Positions 34,149 through 43,345 are shown, counted from the stretch's first letter. The stretch is 64,000 nt of DNA from Cohnella sp. AR92 (GCF_003990975.1 NZ_RZJR01000004.1:20625-84624); one strand, 5' to 3'. The notes: generated by a model not told the origin, from the letters alone. Numbers and translations: made by a program.

Positions 34149-34783
34149 TCGCTGCGGGAGATACCTTGCTGATCGCGACCCGCAACGCGGGGAAGACGAA
34201 GGAGTTCGCTCAAGCCTTCGCCGCGATCGGCGTGACCGTTAAGGATCTGAGAGAGGTCGATTCCATCCCGGAGATCGATGAGACGGGGACGACCTTCGCG
34301 GAGAACGCCCTGATCAAAGCGAAGACGGTCGCCGACCTAACCGGCTTGCCGGTGCTGGCGGACGATTCGGGGCTGTGCGTCGATGCGCTTGGGGGCGATC
34401 CGGGCGTTTATTCGGCTCGATATGCGGGAGAGAAAGCGACGGATTCGGAGAACAACGCCAAGCTGCTGAGGGAGCTTGGCGCGCTGTCTGAACGGCCCGC
34501 TGTCGAAGAGGAAGGGCCGGAGGGCAAGCGGCTGCTCAGCTCCGCCCGCTTCGTGGCTTCCCTCGTGCTGTACGAACCGGCTACGGGAGAGAAGACGGTC
34601 GCGGAAGGGGCTGTCTACGGCTTCATTATGGACAGCGCCAGCGGAGAGGGGGGCTTCGGCTACGATCCTCTGTTCTACGTTCCGGAGTTCCGCCAATCGA
34701 TGGCCGAGATGAGCGTGGCCCAGAAGAACAAGATCAGCCATCGGGGACAAGCTTTGCGAGCGCTCCTGGAGAAGCTTCGTTAA
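34145..34783 (+). CDS. XTP/dITP pyrophosphatase (RdgB/HAM1 family)
   Basis: This 212-residue protein shows [11 protein letters not shown] near the N-terminus, [25 protein letters not shown] near 76-100, [12 protein letters not shown] near 176-187 and a C-terminal [16 protein letters not shown]. It removes non-canonical purine nucleotides such as XTP and dITP. The insertion after residue 115 ([15 protein letters not shown]) is a little longer than usual. It is translationally coupled with rph. Confidence 0.95.
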   Translation: MIAAGDTLLIATRNAGKTKEFAQAFAAIGVTVKDLREVDSIPEIDETGTTFAENALIKAKTVADLTGLPVLADDSGLCVDALGGDPGVYSARYAGEKATDSENNAKLLRELGALSERPAVEEEGPEGKRLLSSARFVASLVLYEPATGEKTVAEGAVYGFIMDSASGEGGFGYDPLFYVPEFRQSMAEMSVAQKNKISHRGQALRALLEKLR

Positions 34784-34791
34784 ATGACAAG

Positions 34792-34837
34792 TGGGGTTGC
34801 GCCAAGGCCATACGGGCCAGGCGGCAACCCCCATTTC
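34792..34837. terminator. Terminator between the XTP pyrophosphatase and asparagine synthetase genes
   Basis: GGGGTTGCGCC pairs with GGCGGCAACCCC (one bulge) around a small inner hairpin in the gap between two convergent genes. Confidence 0.65.
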
Positions 34838-34862
34838 GTTTCGTAAGGCGGGTTTTGCTCGG

Positions 34863-36716
34863 TCAGACGATCTTCACCTTGTAATGGCGAAGCCAGAAAT
34901 CGAACTGCAGCAGGTACGCGAACAGCTGCGGCGCGGACATCAACTGACCGAACCAAGGCAGATGGGAGGACGTATCCGCGGTCACCGCCATCTCTCGGAC
35001 CTTCTGCACGTTGATGAGCGGCAGAAGCGGCGAGGAGGAATCCTCCAGCTTCTCCAGCAGCATGCCGCGAACGGCATTCAGATAGCCGGGGTTGTGGGTC
35101 TTCGGATAAGGACTTTTCTTCCGGTACAGAACCTCTTCGGGAAGGGCTCCCGTCAGGGCTTTGCGGAGGATGCCTTTCTCCCGGCCTCCGGCCATCTTCA
35201 GCTCCCAAGGAATATTGAAGACGTAATCCACCAGCCGATGGTCGCAATAAGGGACCCTTACTTCCAAGCCGACCGCCATGCTCATCCGGTCCTTGCGATC
35301 AAGCAACGTCGGCATGAAGCGGCTGATGCTCAGGTAGGACATCGTTCTCATTCGGCGCTCCGCGTCGCTCTCCCCGGGAAGAAGGGGGACCTCCGCCAAG
35401 GCTTCCGAGTAACGATCGCCCAGATATTCCATCGGACGGGATTTCTCTCTCAGCTCGTCGGACATGACGCTCTCCCGGAGCTCGGGGAACAGGGACCATC
35501 CGAAGGTCTGGGCGTTCAATGCTTCCGGGCGATGGAACCAAGGGTAGCCCCCGAAGATCTCGTCGGCGGCTTCGCCCGAGAGGGCGACCGTGGCTCCTTT
35601 CTTGATCTCCCGGCAGAACAAATACAAGGATGCGTCGATATCCGCCATGCCGGGGGAATCCTTCGCCAGGACGGCCGCTTCCAACGCCGAGACGAGCTCC
35701 GGCGTATCGAACTTCACCTCATGATGCTCGGTGTCGAGGTACTCCTGCATCCTCTTGATCCAGGGGGCGTCGGAGTTCGGCTGATAAGCGTGCGCCGTGA
35801 AATATTTGTCGTTATCGACGTAATCGACGGAGTAGGTGTGAACCCGATCCTGGCCGGTCTGTGCGTAATATTGCACAGAATAGGACGTGAGGGCGCTGGA
35901 ATCGAGTCCGCCGGAGAGGAGGGTGCAGATAGGAACATCGGACACCAACTGGCGTTCGACCGTATCGTAGAGCAGCTCCGCTACTCGCTCGGCCGTCTTC
36001 TCCTCGCTATCCTCGTGCGTCCGGCTCTCCAGTTGCCAGTACGGCGAGATTCTCATCCCGTCGCGGTTGTATACGAGACAATGCCCGGCTCTCAGCTCCG
36101 ACATATCCTTCCAGATCCCTTGGCCGGGCGTTCGCGCCGGTCCGATGATGAAGAGCTCCGCGAGCCCTTCGCTGTCGATCTCCGCCGGCACGTCCGGATG
36201 GGCGAGGATCGCTTTCGGCTCGGAGCCGAACAGCAGGCGCCCTTCCTCGCGGCGGTAGAACAACGGCTTCACCCCAAGCCGGTCCCGCGCCATGAACAGC
36301 TGCTGCTTCTCCGTCTCCCAGATCGCGAAAGCGAAGATTCCATTGAATTTGTCGAGACAATCCGGTCCCCATTCCACATACGAGAGAAGAAGTACCTCCG
36401 TGTCGCAAGCGGTGCGGAACCGATGTCCCAGCGATTCAAGCTCCCTTCTCAGTTCGGGAGCGTTGTAGAGTTCTCCGTTGTAGACCAGCACGCAGTCGTG
36501 CTCTTCCGCATGCTTGGATGCCCTGACCATCGGCTGGGCGCCGCCGACAGGATCGATGACGCTTAATCGGCGATGGCCGAAGGCGGCATGGCGCGACAGC
36601 CATGTTCCGGATGCGTCCGGTCCGCGCAGCTCCATCGTCGTCGTCATTTTCTCAACCGTATCCTTGTGCCGCGTCAGATCCTCGTGCCAGTCAATCCAGC
36701 CCGTTATCCCGCACAT
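34863..36716 (-). CDS. asnO: Asparagine synthetase, glutamine-hydrolysing (AsnO/AsnB type)
   Basis: This 617-residue protein has a class II glutaminase domain with nucleophile Cys2 (MCGITGW), RGPDASGTW near 31-39, VYNGELYN near 78-85 and GTACDTE-like RTACDTE near 101-107. The synthetase domain has the PP-loop SGGLDSS at 268-274 and LSGEAADEIFGGYPWF. It makes asparagine from aspartate and glutamine. Length and sequence style are closest to the sporulation-associated AsnO of Bacillus; the symbol follows that resemblance. Confidence 0.9.
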   Translation of the reverse strand: MCGITGWIDWHEDLTRHKDTVEKMTTTMELRGPDASGTWLSRHAAFGHRRLSVIDPVGGAQPMVRASKHAEEHDCVLVYNGELYNAPELRRELESLGHRFRTACDTEVLLLSYVEWGPDCLDKFNGIFAFAIWETEKQQLFMARDRLGVKPLFYRREEGRLLFGSEPKAILAHPDVPAEIDSEGLAELFIIGPARTPGQGIWKDMSELRAGHCLVYNRDGMRISPYWQLESRTHEDSEEKTAERVAELLYDTVERQLVSDVPICTLLSGGLDSSALTSYSVQYYAQTGQDRVHTYSVDYVDNDKYFTAHAYQPNSDAPWIKRMQEYLDTEHHEVKFDTPELVSALEAAVLAKDSPGMADIDASLYLFCREIKKGATVALSGEAADEIFGGYPWFHRPEALNAQTFGWSLFPELRESVMSDELREKSRPMEYLGDRYSEALAEVPLLPGESDAERRMRTMSYLSISRFMPTLLDRKDRMSMAVGLEVRVPYCDHRLVDYVFNIPWELKMAGGREKGILRKALTGALPEEVLYRKKSPYPKTHNPGYLNAVRGMLLEKLEDSSSPLLPLINVQKVREMAVTADTSSHLPWFGQLMSAPQLFAYLLQFDFWLRHYKVKIV

Positions 36717-36930
36717 TCATGCATTCCTCCCCAGAGATCGGCAACAGCCGACGTCAACCAAAAGAAACCGAGATAAACATCCCGCTTACACCATATTCCG
36801 ATGAACGCCGTTTTGCCCCTCGAGTCATGAAAGTAGAGGTAGCAAGCGACATAAGTTCGCTGGAAATGGGACAAGATGAATGGGAGCAAGCTCACGATTC
36901 TGGAGTAGTCAGGGAGGGAGGATCGCCGAA

Positions 36931-37260
36931 TTGGATTCTCAAACCGAGGAGAGAGTCTCGGGCTCAAGCGCCGCGGAAAGCCGCAAAACTTACTATGTGG
37001 CGGTCGGAGCCGGACAGATACAGCGGGATAAGGAAGCGGCTCCGTTCGAATTCGCGATCCGCGCGAACGAGGAAGAGTTGAACAAGCTTCAGGAGGCGTT
37101 CGAAGAGTTGGCCGGCTCCGACGAGCCTGCGATGCGATCGGCAAATGCCGAGACGAGCCAAGCTTCCGATCGTTCCTTCAAGAAGGTCTATCGAAAGCTT
37201 TACGAGCTGGGGACGGAAGAGACCAAGCGGCACATCGAGTCCAACGGCATTCTCGATTAA
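36931..37260 (+). CDS. Conserved small protein, unknown
   Basis: This 109-residue protein starts at TTG 36931 behind GGGAGGGAGG; the earlier in-frame ATG at 36880 has no site. It contains KTYYVAVGAGQIQRDKEAAPFEF, a helix EEELNKLQEAFEEL and the end FKKVYRKLYELGTEETKRHIESNGIL. It appears to be a family common in Paenibacillaceae. I do not know its function. It is followed by two more small genes on the same strand. Confidence 0.7.
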   Translation: MDSQTEERVSGSSAAESRKTYYVAVGAGQIQRDKEAAPFEFAIRANEEELNKLQEAFEELAGSDEPAMRSANAETSQASDRSFKKVYRKLYELGTEETKRHIESNGILD

Positions 37261-37280
37261 GCGGGCGGGGGAGGACTCGG

Positions 37281-37625
37281 ATGATTACGATTCGGAACGC
37301 CGAATTCCGCCGCATTCTCGACAGAGGGGGCCAGCGCTTCGCCGAGATCGAGCTGGATACCGATCAGGCAAGCACTCCCCGCCTGCTCGCTTACTTCCGC
37401 AAGGAAGGGAACGGGCGCTACCAATTGGTGCGCATCATGGCCGACGATTCGGCCAGGGAGACGGAGAAGGAATCCTACGCGCATTCTTATGCGGACGGTT
37501 CGGATGTCACTTCACTGCTGTTCGCCGGTCCCAGCCATGGGGGGACGGAGGATCGCGTGCAGTTCGGCTATCAAATTCTAGATTTCGGAGATATTCGCAG
37601 GCAACTGGACAATCAGCTTCAATAA
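37281..37625 (+). CDS. Small conserved protein, unknown
   Basis: This 114-residue soluble protein starts at ATG 37281 with a GGGGGAGGA site. It is a mixed alpha-beta protein (RNAEFRRILDRGGQRFAEIEL, FRKEGNGRYQLVRIMADD, HSYADGSDVTSLLFAG). No family is recognised. It lies 20 bases after the previous gene and 19 before the next. Confidence 0.65.
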   Translation: MITIRNAEFRRILDRGGQRFAEIELDTDQASTPRLLAYFRKEGNGRYQLVRIMADDSARETEKESYAHSYADGSDVTSLLFAGPSHGGTEDRVQFGYQILDFGDIRRQLDNQLQ

Positions 37626-37644
37626 GCTCCTAGGAGGCGAAGAA

Positions 37645-37782
37645 ATGGCGCAGAAACGCAAGAAGAACAAAGGCAACGAATACGCGGAACGCGGGGAAGA
37701 ATTCGCCGAGAACGTCATCAAACAAACGAACAGCGGCACGCATCCCGCCCAGAACGCTCCGGCGACTCCGCACAACCGCTAG
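37645..37782 (+). CDS. 45-residue basic small protein
   Basis: The ATG at 37645 follows TAGGAGGCG by 7 bases, and the frame runs 45 codons to TAG. The protein begins MAQKRKKNKGNEYAE and is hydrophilic with a lysine-rich start and an Asn-Pro-rich end. It resembles the small hydrophilic proteins often seen in spores, but no SASP family motif is clear. The strong site and the following terminator support it as a gene. Confidence 0.6.
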   Translation: MAQKRKKNKGNEYAERGEEFAENVIKQTNSGTHPAQNAPATPHNR

Positions 37783-37788
37783 AACGGC

Positions 37789-37825
37789 AAACCGCCCGCG
37801 AACGAGGCTTCGCGGGCGGTTTTTT
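37789..37825 (+). terminator. Terminator after the three small genes
   Basis: AACCGCCCGCGAA pairs with TTCGCGGGCGGTT over 13 bp, followed by a T run. Confidence 0.95.
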
Positions 37826-37922
37826 ATGAGGAGCATAGAGTTTATGAATGCTCGGAAGAGCTCGTTGCGCTATAGAAGAGCCTGCCTATGTATCCGATCG
37901 CCTAAGCCTGCGAAGACGACAA

Positions 37923-38534
37923 TCATGCCGTCTTGTCCTTCAACCATATCCGATAGCCTCCGTAGCCGGCCAAGAAGACAGCCGCATAAGCCCCGAGGAA
38001 CAGCAGGAAGCTGCTCAGATCCGTGAACATGCTTTTCCCGATGTAGGAGAACAGCAGAATGGAAGGAATCTTGCCCAAGGCGGACGCGATCAGGTAAGGC
38101 CATAAGCGGATCGAAGTGAACGCCGGGTAAATATTGACCAGAGCCTGAGGGACAAGCGGAATAAGCCTCGCGGCCAGGACGGCCAGGAACGGACGGCTCT
38201 CCATCGCCTTCTCCAGCTTGGCCATCCCTTCGAATCGGTTCAGATGGCGTCTTGCCGGCTCTCGAAACAAGTAGCGGGACAGAACGAAGACGAGCACCGA
38301 AGCGGTAGAAGCGGCCAGCCAACTGATAAAGGCGCCCGTGAGCGGCCCGAGCACCATTCCGAGCGTTCCGATAACGACCTTATAAGGAATGACGGGGACA
38401 AGTACGAGAGCCAGGGCAATGAGATAGATGGTGCCGTATCCGGCCTCGGAGATAAAGGACAGAAGCTCGTTGCGATAAACGGCGATAGCCCCTATGAACA
38501 GCAGAGCAAGAAGAGCGGTTATCCATCTTCTCAT
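37923..38534 (-). CDS. TVP38/TMEM64 family membrane protein
   Basis: This 203-residue protein has about five hydrophobic segments and the VTT-domain strings GTLGMVLGPLTGAFISWLAAS near 56-76 and FLAVLAARLIPLVPQALVNIYPAF near 114-137. The family is thought to be lipid scramblases or transporters in the DedA superfamily. It overlaps nothing and sits 3 bases after the next gene upstream on the same strand, so it is probably co-transcribed with it. Confidence 0.85.
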   Translation of the reverse strand: MRRWITALLALLFIGAIAVYRNELLSFISEAGYGTIYLIALALVLVPVIPYKVVIGTLGMVLGPLTGAFISWLAASTASVLVFVLSRYLFREPARRHLNRFEGMAKLEKAMESRPFLAVLAARLIPLVPQALVNIYPAFTSIRLWPYLIASALGKIPSILLFSYIGKSMFTDLSSFLLFLGAYAAVFLAGYGGYRIWLKDKTA

Positions 38535-38537
38535 CGG

Positions 38538-38960
38538 TCAGTTGAGCGCGGCCAGAATGGCTCCGACCGCGATAAGGCCGATGCCGATCCCGTTGACCAA
38601 GCTGATTTTCTCCCCGAGGAACACGAGCGCGAGCAGAACGGCGAAGACGACGCTAAGCTTATCGATCGGACCGACCTGCGAGACTTTCCCGTTCTTGAGG
38701 GCGATAAAGTAGAACAGCCAAGACAAAGCTCCCGCCATTCCGCTAAGGACGATAAAGAGCAGAGCGCGCCGATTGCCGAGAATCTCCCCGAGCTGGGCCG
38801 TTCGTCCCTGGAAGAAGACGACCGCCACCAGGAACACGGCCATGATGACGGAGCGGATCGCGGTGGCGGCGTTCGCATCCAAGCCTTTGAGGCCGATCTT
38901 GCCGAAGATCGCGACCAATGCCGCCATGACGGCGGACAGCAACGCATAAACGAGCCACAT
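38538..38960 (-). CDS. EamA-type small membrane transporter
   Basis: This 140-residue protein consists of one EamA repeat with five hydrophobic segments. Typical strings are MWLVYALLSAVMAALVAIFGKIG at the start and FIALKNGKVSQVGPIDKLSVVF with LVFLGEKISLVNGIGIGLI at the end. Single-repeat forms probably dimerise. The start is ATG 38960 with AGGAGGG upstream. Confidence 0.85.
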   Translation of the reverse strand: MWLVYALLSAVMAALVAIFGKIGLKGLDANAATAIRSVIMAVFLVAVVFFQGRTAQLGEILGNRRALLFIVLSGMAGALSWLFYFIALKNGKVSQVGPIDKLSVVFAVLLALVFLGEKISLVNGIGIGLIAVGAILAALN

Positions 38961-38985
38961 GGCTGTGCATTCCCTCCTGCTGGGG

Positions 38986-39402
38986 TCATTCTTTCGACCG
39001 GGGCTTGGGTTTGTCGGGCTGATCCTCGCTTGCCTTCGCCATCTTGGAATTCTTCTTAGCGGAGTCCTTCTCCTCCCTGGGATTCTTGGAGAAGTGGATT
39101 CCCCTCCCGACGAAGAAGATGACTCCGAAGACGATGCCGATTCCCGCCAGCGTATAAATCATCGTAAAGATCTTCCCGAAGGCCGTCTCGGGAGCCAGAT
39201 CGCCCGCGCCGACCGTCGTTAAGGTCATGACGCTGAAGTAGAGGGCATCCAGGTAAGAGAAGTGCTCGACTTCATGGTAGAACAGCGTTCCGGACAGAAG
39301 CATCAGCAAGGTGGTCAGGAACAGATTGCGGAACCGCTTATCCTTGAAGGAATGCCATAGTCCCGTGAGCATGCGTTTGAGGGTCAAGATAAAGGAGACC
39401 AT
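38986..39402 (-). CDS. Two-TM potassium channel-like protein with TVGAGD filter
   Basis: This 138-residue protein has membrane segments near 26-42 and 77-100 flanking a pore loop, SVMTLTTVGAGDLAPET, at about 57-73. The canonical filter TVGYGD or TVGFGD is TVGAGD here at 63-68. A highly charged tail of ~35 residues rich in Lys and Glu follows. It is probably a K+ or weakly selective channel. The filter substitution makes selectivity uncertain. Confidence 0.8.
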   Translation of the reverse strand: MVSFILTLKRMLTGLWHSFKDKRFRNLFLTTLLMLLSGTLFYHEVEHFSYLDALYFSVMTLTTVGAGDLAPETAFGKIFTMIYTLAGIGIVFGVIFFVGRGIHFSKNPREEKDSAKKNSKMAKASEDQPDKPKPRSKE

Positions 39403-39501
39403 GACGCCTTCCTCCCCGCCGTATAAATAGGTTCTTTCGGATATGTTACCTTACTTTCCGAGAGCTAAGCAATCCAGCATGTTCCAATTGTCGGATTCGT
39501 T

Positions 39502-40335
39502 CTATTTCTGCCGCTTATGGTTCGCGTATTCGGCATTCAGGATGCCTCCGGTCAGCATGATGATGGAACTGATATAAAGCCAGATCAGCAGGACGATAAC
39601 CCCGCCTAGGCTCCCGTAGGTTCGGCTGAAGCTGCCGAAGTTATTGACGTAGAAGGAGAACAGAAGCGAGGAGACGATCCAGCCGACCGAAGCGAAGACG
39701 GAACCCGGCATGACTTCGGACCAGGATAACCGGCGGTCGGGTGCCATTCGGTAGAGAAGGAGGAAGACGCAGAAAAGCACGACGACCGGCACGCATACCT
39801 GAAGGATGGACCATACTCGCGACCAGGACTCCGGAGCGTTCAGCCGGGTAAGGAGATCGTTCTCGATCGTCTTGCCGAAGACGAGCAGCGCCATGCTGAC
39901 GAGAATGATCGCGGCCAGCACGAGGGTAGAGAGCATCGAGATTCCGCGCACTTTCCAGAGCGGGCGAGTTTCCTTCTCTCCATAGGCTTTGTTTAGACCC
40001 TTGATCATTGCGTTGATCGCGCCGGACGCCGTCCAGATCGTGCCGACCAGGCCGAAGGACAGCAGCGCGCCGCTCTGATTGGCGGTCACCTCTTGCACGA
40101 CGTCCCGGACGGAACTCCCCGTGGCGCTGGGCAGCAAGCGGACCAGAATGTCCATCAGCGACTCGGCGGACAGCCGGAAGTAACCGATCAAGCTGAACAG
40201 GAAGATGAGGAATGGGAAGAAGGACAAGATAAGATAATAGCTTAGCTGCGCGCCCAGAGAGATGACATCCGTCTCGCGGAATTTCTCGATCAGGCTTCGG
40301 ATCCGGCGCGGCAGCCGATTCAACAGCGATTTCAT
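39502..40335 (-). CDS. YihY/BrkB family membrane protein
   Basis: This 277-residue protein starts at ATG 40335 behind GGAGGCG. It has six hydrophobic segments and the family strings LGAQLSYYLILSFFPFLIFLFSLIG near 29-53, LVGTIWTASGAINAMIKGLNKAYG and YVNNFGSFSRTYGSLGGVIVLLIWLYISS near the end. The family was once called RNase BN in error. Its role in the envelope is not known. Confidence 0.9.
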   Translation of the reverse strand: MKSLLNRLPRRIRSLIEKFRETDVISLGAQLSYYLILSFFPFLIFLFSLIGYFRLSAESLMDILVRLLPSATGSSVRDVVQEVTANQSGALLSFGLVGTIWTASGAINAMIKGLNKAYGEKETRPLWKVRGISMLSTLVLAAIILVSMALLVFGKTIENDLLTRLNAPESWSRVWSILQVCVPVVVLFCVFLLLYRMAPDRRLSWSEVMPGSVFASVGWIVSSLLFSFYVNNFGSFSRTYGSLGGVIVLLIWLYISSIIMLTGGILNAEYANHKRQK

Positions 40336-40402
40336 GACGACGCCTCCAGTCACCGGTAATGGGAGCGGCGAGATACTTGGCTTTAGCATAGTCTAACGGA
40401 TG

Positions 40403-41470
40403 TCAATCTATGATGGGGCTCTTCGATGCTCCCTCAATCCGTGCGGCGTTCACCGCTCGAACGAATTCGCCCGGCTCGTCGACGGCGAGGTAGATCGCGC
40501 TCGCGGATCGAGGCAGGAACAGCAAGCCATTCGCTTGCAGAGGTTTGTCTAGCTCGATACTAACGTTAGGCACAGCCAGCGGAGGAGAGATCGCTCGGCG
40601 AAGCTCGGCTCCCGAGGGGCGATACTCCGCGGAACTCTCCGCATGGAGGATTAGATCCACAGGGACATCCGCCTGCAGACGCAAGCCATATCGAATTCGC
40701 AACACCCCGTCGCTTAGGACAATCGGCTGTAGAACGGACGCCCGATAATCCGCCCAGAGGAGGCCCAGAAGCCATAGATCCGCGACGGATAGAAACCACG
40801 CCGCCCATGCAGACCATTGCAGGAGCAGGAAATGCATGGCGACGCCTTCGAATACGATTAGATGGGTAATCCCGATGGCATACAGCGTTAGACCGGATTT
40901 ACGGTGGTAAGTGTAGGAAGAAGCGGACGGTCCCCATTGCCTTTTTCCCCGTCCCCAGGAGAAAAACAAATAGTACAGCATGCTGATATCGTGCAGAAGC
41001 AAGCTGGCCGTCCGTCCGTTGCCGAAGCTTTCATACATGGCAGTACGCAGGGCTTCTCCCTTATTGGGCTCCCGCTTGGACACTTCTCGGAAGCGCTTTG
41101 CGAAACGATAGGCCAGACGGAGTTCGAAGCCGATAACGGCCAGCTCCAGGAGAATGAAGAAGGCTTCGAGGGGCCAAGCAGCTTTCCAGATTTCGCTTCT
41201 CATGGACGCAGGCACGGCGATCCAAGCGGCTGCGGCCCCTACGATCGCGAGCGGAGCGGCCTTCCGGATGGACTTGCCTTGTTTTCTCAAGAGGAGGAGC
41301 CAGCAAAGGAAAGGAACGACAAGCATATAATCGAACAAGACGGCGTAAAGAACGAGAGGATCGCCGTTTAGCGAAGGAGTTCTCGCCGCGAATGCGTCCA
41401 CGGTCAGGATGACGAGAACCAATAGGCCCAATACGAAATAATTGGATCGTTGAAGCTTGATCGCGTTCAT
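40403..41470 (-). CDS. Integral membrane protein, unknown
   Basis: This 355-residue protein has seven or eight hydrophobic segments in its first ~250 residues and a soluble C-terminal ~105-residue domain. No catalytic motif is visible. Similar Bacillales proteins carry only general names. The start at ATG 41470 has GGGGAG upstream. Confidence 0.65.
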   Translation of the reverse strand: MNAIKLQRSNYFVLGLLVLVILTVDAFAARTPSLNGDPLVLYAVLFDYMLVVPFLCWLLLLRKQGKSIRKAAPLAIVGAAAAWIAVPASMRSEIWKAAWPLEAFFILLELAVIGFELRLAYRFAKRFREVSKREPNKGEALRTAMYESFGNGRTASLLLHDISMLYYLFFSWGRGKRQWGPSASSYTYHRKSGLTLYAIGITHLIVFEGVAMHFLLLQWSAWAAWFLSVADLWLLGLLWADYRASVLQPIVLSDGVLRIRYGLRLQADVPVDLILHAESSAEYRPSGAELRRAISPPLAVPNVSIELDKPLQANGLLFLPRSASAIYLAVDEPGEFVRAVNAARIEGASKSPIID

Positions 41471-41544
41471 CGTATTCTCCCCTTCTCATGAATTCTAGCT
41501 ATATTATAGTTCATTCTAGAGGCTAACCTGTAATCGGAAGCACG

Positions 41545-41589
41545 AAAAAACCTCGGAAACCCTTGCAGAACAAGGTGACCGAGGTTTTT
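41545..41589. terminator. Terminator downstream of tRNA-Arg
   Basis: AAAAAACCTCGG and CCGAGGTTTTT pair around an inner AACCCTTG/CAAGGT hairpin. T runs occur on both strands, so it serves the minus-strand tRNA and possibly the opposite direction. Confidence 0.75.
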
Positions 41590-41624
41590 GGTATGTTTAG
41601 CCGGCTTATTGAATCTGGATCAAA

Positions 41625-41701
41625 TGGCGTCCCAGGAGGGATTCGAACCCCCGACAACTCGCTTAGAAGGCGAGTGCTCTATCCGACTGAGCTACTGGGA
41701 C
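41625..41701 (-). tRNA. tRNA-Arg (anticodon TCT)
   Basis: On the minus strand the acceptor GTCCCAG pairs with CTGGGAC, the anticodon loop is CTTCTAA inside an ACTCG.../...CGAGT stem, the T-arm is GGGGGTTCGAATCCCTC, and CCA is encoded. A 77-base cloverleaf folds without mismatches in the main stems. Confidence 0.97.
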
Positions 41702-41771
41702 ACAGCCAGATTATATTAACACAGCCCGCTCAGAAGCTCAAGTACAATTTTGGGAAAATCGGAACGTAAAT

Positions 41772-42332
41772 CTACACGGGCTTTCGCATATGGCGGAATA
41801 AATGCTTATTGATGGTGATGTCTTTGTCCTGCTCATAGCCAAGCCTGCGGTAAAGCGCATGCGCCTTCTCGTTGTCGTAATCTACGTTTAAGGCGATTCG
41901 GTCGCAGCCCCTTTGGGCGGCCCAACGTTCGGCGGCGCGCAGCAGTTCGGTGCCGTAGCCTCTCCCTGCGTATTCCTCGAAGACGGCGACGGAATCGATG
42001 TAGAATTCGTCGGTGTCGGCCTCGACATCCAGAGCGATGTCGGGGTTGCCCGTTCGAAGTTTAAGCTCCTCCAGAAGGGGCTTGTCCAACGCGGCGGCGT
42101 CTTGGCCGCGGTAGCAGAGGATCATGCCGGCTACTTCGCCGTCCGCTTCTTTGACAAGGACGTTGCGGTAGCTGAAGCGGTTGCCTTCCATTCGATAGAA
42201 TCGCTTCAGCTTGCCGGCGGCTTTCTCCTCCGTATCCTCGCCGGTCAATTGTTCGGCTATATCGTGTATGGCTCTAACGATGAGTTCGATTACGGGTTGT
42301 TCATCGCCTAACGCAGCCTGTCGAATCGTCAT
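41772..42332 (-). CDS. GNAT-family N-acetyltransferase
   Basis: This 186-residue protein starts at ATG 42332 behind AAGGGAGACAGAC; an upstream ATG at 42368 has no good site. The acetyl-CoA loop is EEYAGRGYGTELLRAAE near residues 119-135, and IALNVDYDNEKAHALYRRLGYE completes the fold. The acceptor is unknown. Confidence 0.9.
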   Translation of the reverse strand: MTIRQAALGDEQPVIELIVRAIHDIAEQLTGEDTEEKAAGKLKRFYRMEGNRFSYRNVLVKEADGEVAGMILCYRGQDAAALDKPLLEELKLRTGNPDIALDVEADTDEFYIDSVAVFEEYAGRGYGTELLRAAERWAAQRGCDRIALNVDYDNEKAHALYRRLGYEQDKDITINKHLFRHMRKPV

Positions 42333-42443
42333 GAAGTCTGTCTCCCTTGGAATCGGATTGTTTCGCATAGATGGTTGTCCTTAGGCTCGGGCAAGAGAAG
42401 GGCGGAGCGGATTCGCGATCCGCGCCGCCCCGTCTTGAGCAGC

Positions 42444-42809
42444 TCAGGCGTTATTTTCTTCCGTCCGATGCCCGACACCGCCATGGAATCCAGGCCCTGG
42501 GCCGGGGAATCCGGGTCCTGGACCCGGACCGTGAAAGCCAGGACCCGGGAACGGACCCGGACCATGGAAGCCAGGACCCGGGAACGGACCCGGACCGTGA
42601 AAGCCCGGACCCGGGAAGAACGGTCCGACCGGACCTACCGGGAACGGAAGCAAGGCAGGCGAATAAGGGTACGGATAAGGATAGGGCGGGTAAGGCGGAT
42701 AAGGATACGGCGGATAGGGGCCGAACGGACCTCCGAACGGACCGCCGAGCGGACCTCCGAACGGACCGCCGAGCGGACCCCCGATGGGGCCAAGTGGGCC
42801 GAGAGCCAT
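42444..42809 (-). CDS. Gly/Pro-rich low-complexity protein, probable spore coat component
   Basis: This 121-residue protein starts at ATG 42809 behind GGAGGAG. Its first ~30 residues repeat GGPLGGPFGG, the middle repeats PYPPYPYP, and the end repeats PGPGFHGPGPF three times with perfect DNA repeats. It has no signal peptide. Such Gly-Pro-Tyr-His proteins occur in Bacillales spore coats; this role is inferred from composition and from the divergent DUF2642 neighbour. Confidence 0.7.
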   Translation of the reverse strand: MALGPLGPIGGPLGGPFGGPLGGPFGGPFGPYPPYPYPPYPPYPYPYPYSPALLPFPVGPVGPFFPGPGFHGPGPFPGPGFHGPGPFPGPGFHGPGPGPGFPGPGPGFHGGVGHRTEENNA

Positions 42810-43033
42810 AGCAACTCCTCCATTATCGTGATGATAACAGCCTATGCCTATCCCTGCCTCCGTGACACTAGCCGCTGTCTCGAAAGCCGAGTCCGAGTCC
42901 GGCCTTATTAGAACCAAGATATTATATAGTAAGAAATTCCTGACGGCATGGCGCTAAATGGGTTTATGCCCATGTACCGGCAATGGGCTGGAGCATACAA
43001 TAGGTCGAAACCCATCCTGAAGGAGTGAACTTT

Positions 43034-43345
43034 TTGTATCATACGTTCGTAAACCCGGCGGCCCAGCAAGTTTCTCCGGCGCAAGTTTCTCCCGCGCAAG
43101 TTTCTCCCGCGCAAGTCTCCCCTGCCCAGAACGTCGTGCCGGTACAGACCGTGTCCCTGGTAGACCCGTATGTCGTGGAAACGTTGAGGCGCTTGATCGG
43201 GCACTGCGTTTATTTCGAGACGACAAGGGGAAGGATCGAAGGCACCATCCTGGATGTCAAGCCGGATCACGTCCTTCTGCAGCTATCGCATAATCGCCAG
43301 GCTTGCGTAAGAATCGCGGAGATCGTATGGACGATGCCGCTCTAA
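43034..43345 (+). CDS. DUF2642 protein with VSPAQ repeats (YuzF-like)
   Basis: This 103-residue protein starts at TTG 43034, 8 bases past AAGGAG; a GTG at 43025 lies inside the site. Residues about 13-32 hold four tandem VSPAQ repeats. The C-terminal ~60 residues (YVVETLRRLIGHCVYFETTRGRIEGTILDVKPDHVLLQ) match DUF2642, an Sm-like fold seen in spore proteins such as YuzF. The divergent gene encodes a coat-like protein. Confidence 0.75.
   Translation: MYHTFVNPAAQQVSPAQVSPAQVSPAQVSPAQNVVPVQTVSLVDPYVVETLRRLIGHCVYFETTRGRIEGTILDVKPDHVLLQLSHNRQACVRIAEIVWTMPL

Noticed and set aside
42375-42911. Arg/Asp/Thr-repeat frames on the plus strand
   Set aside because: They are translations of the antisense of the Gly-Pro-rich coat gene, which has a strong GGAGGAG site on the other strand.
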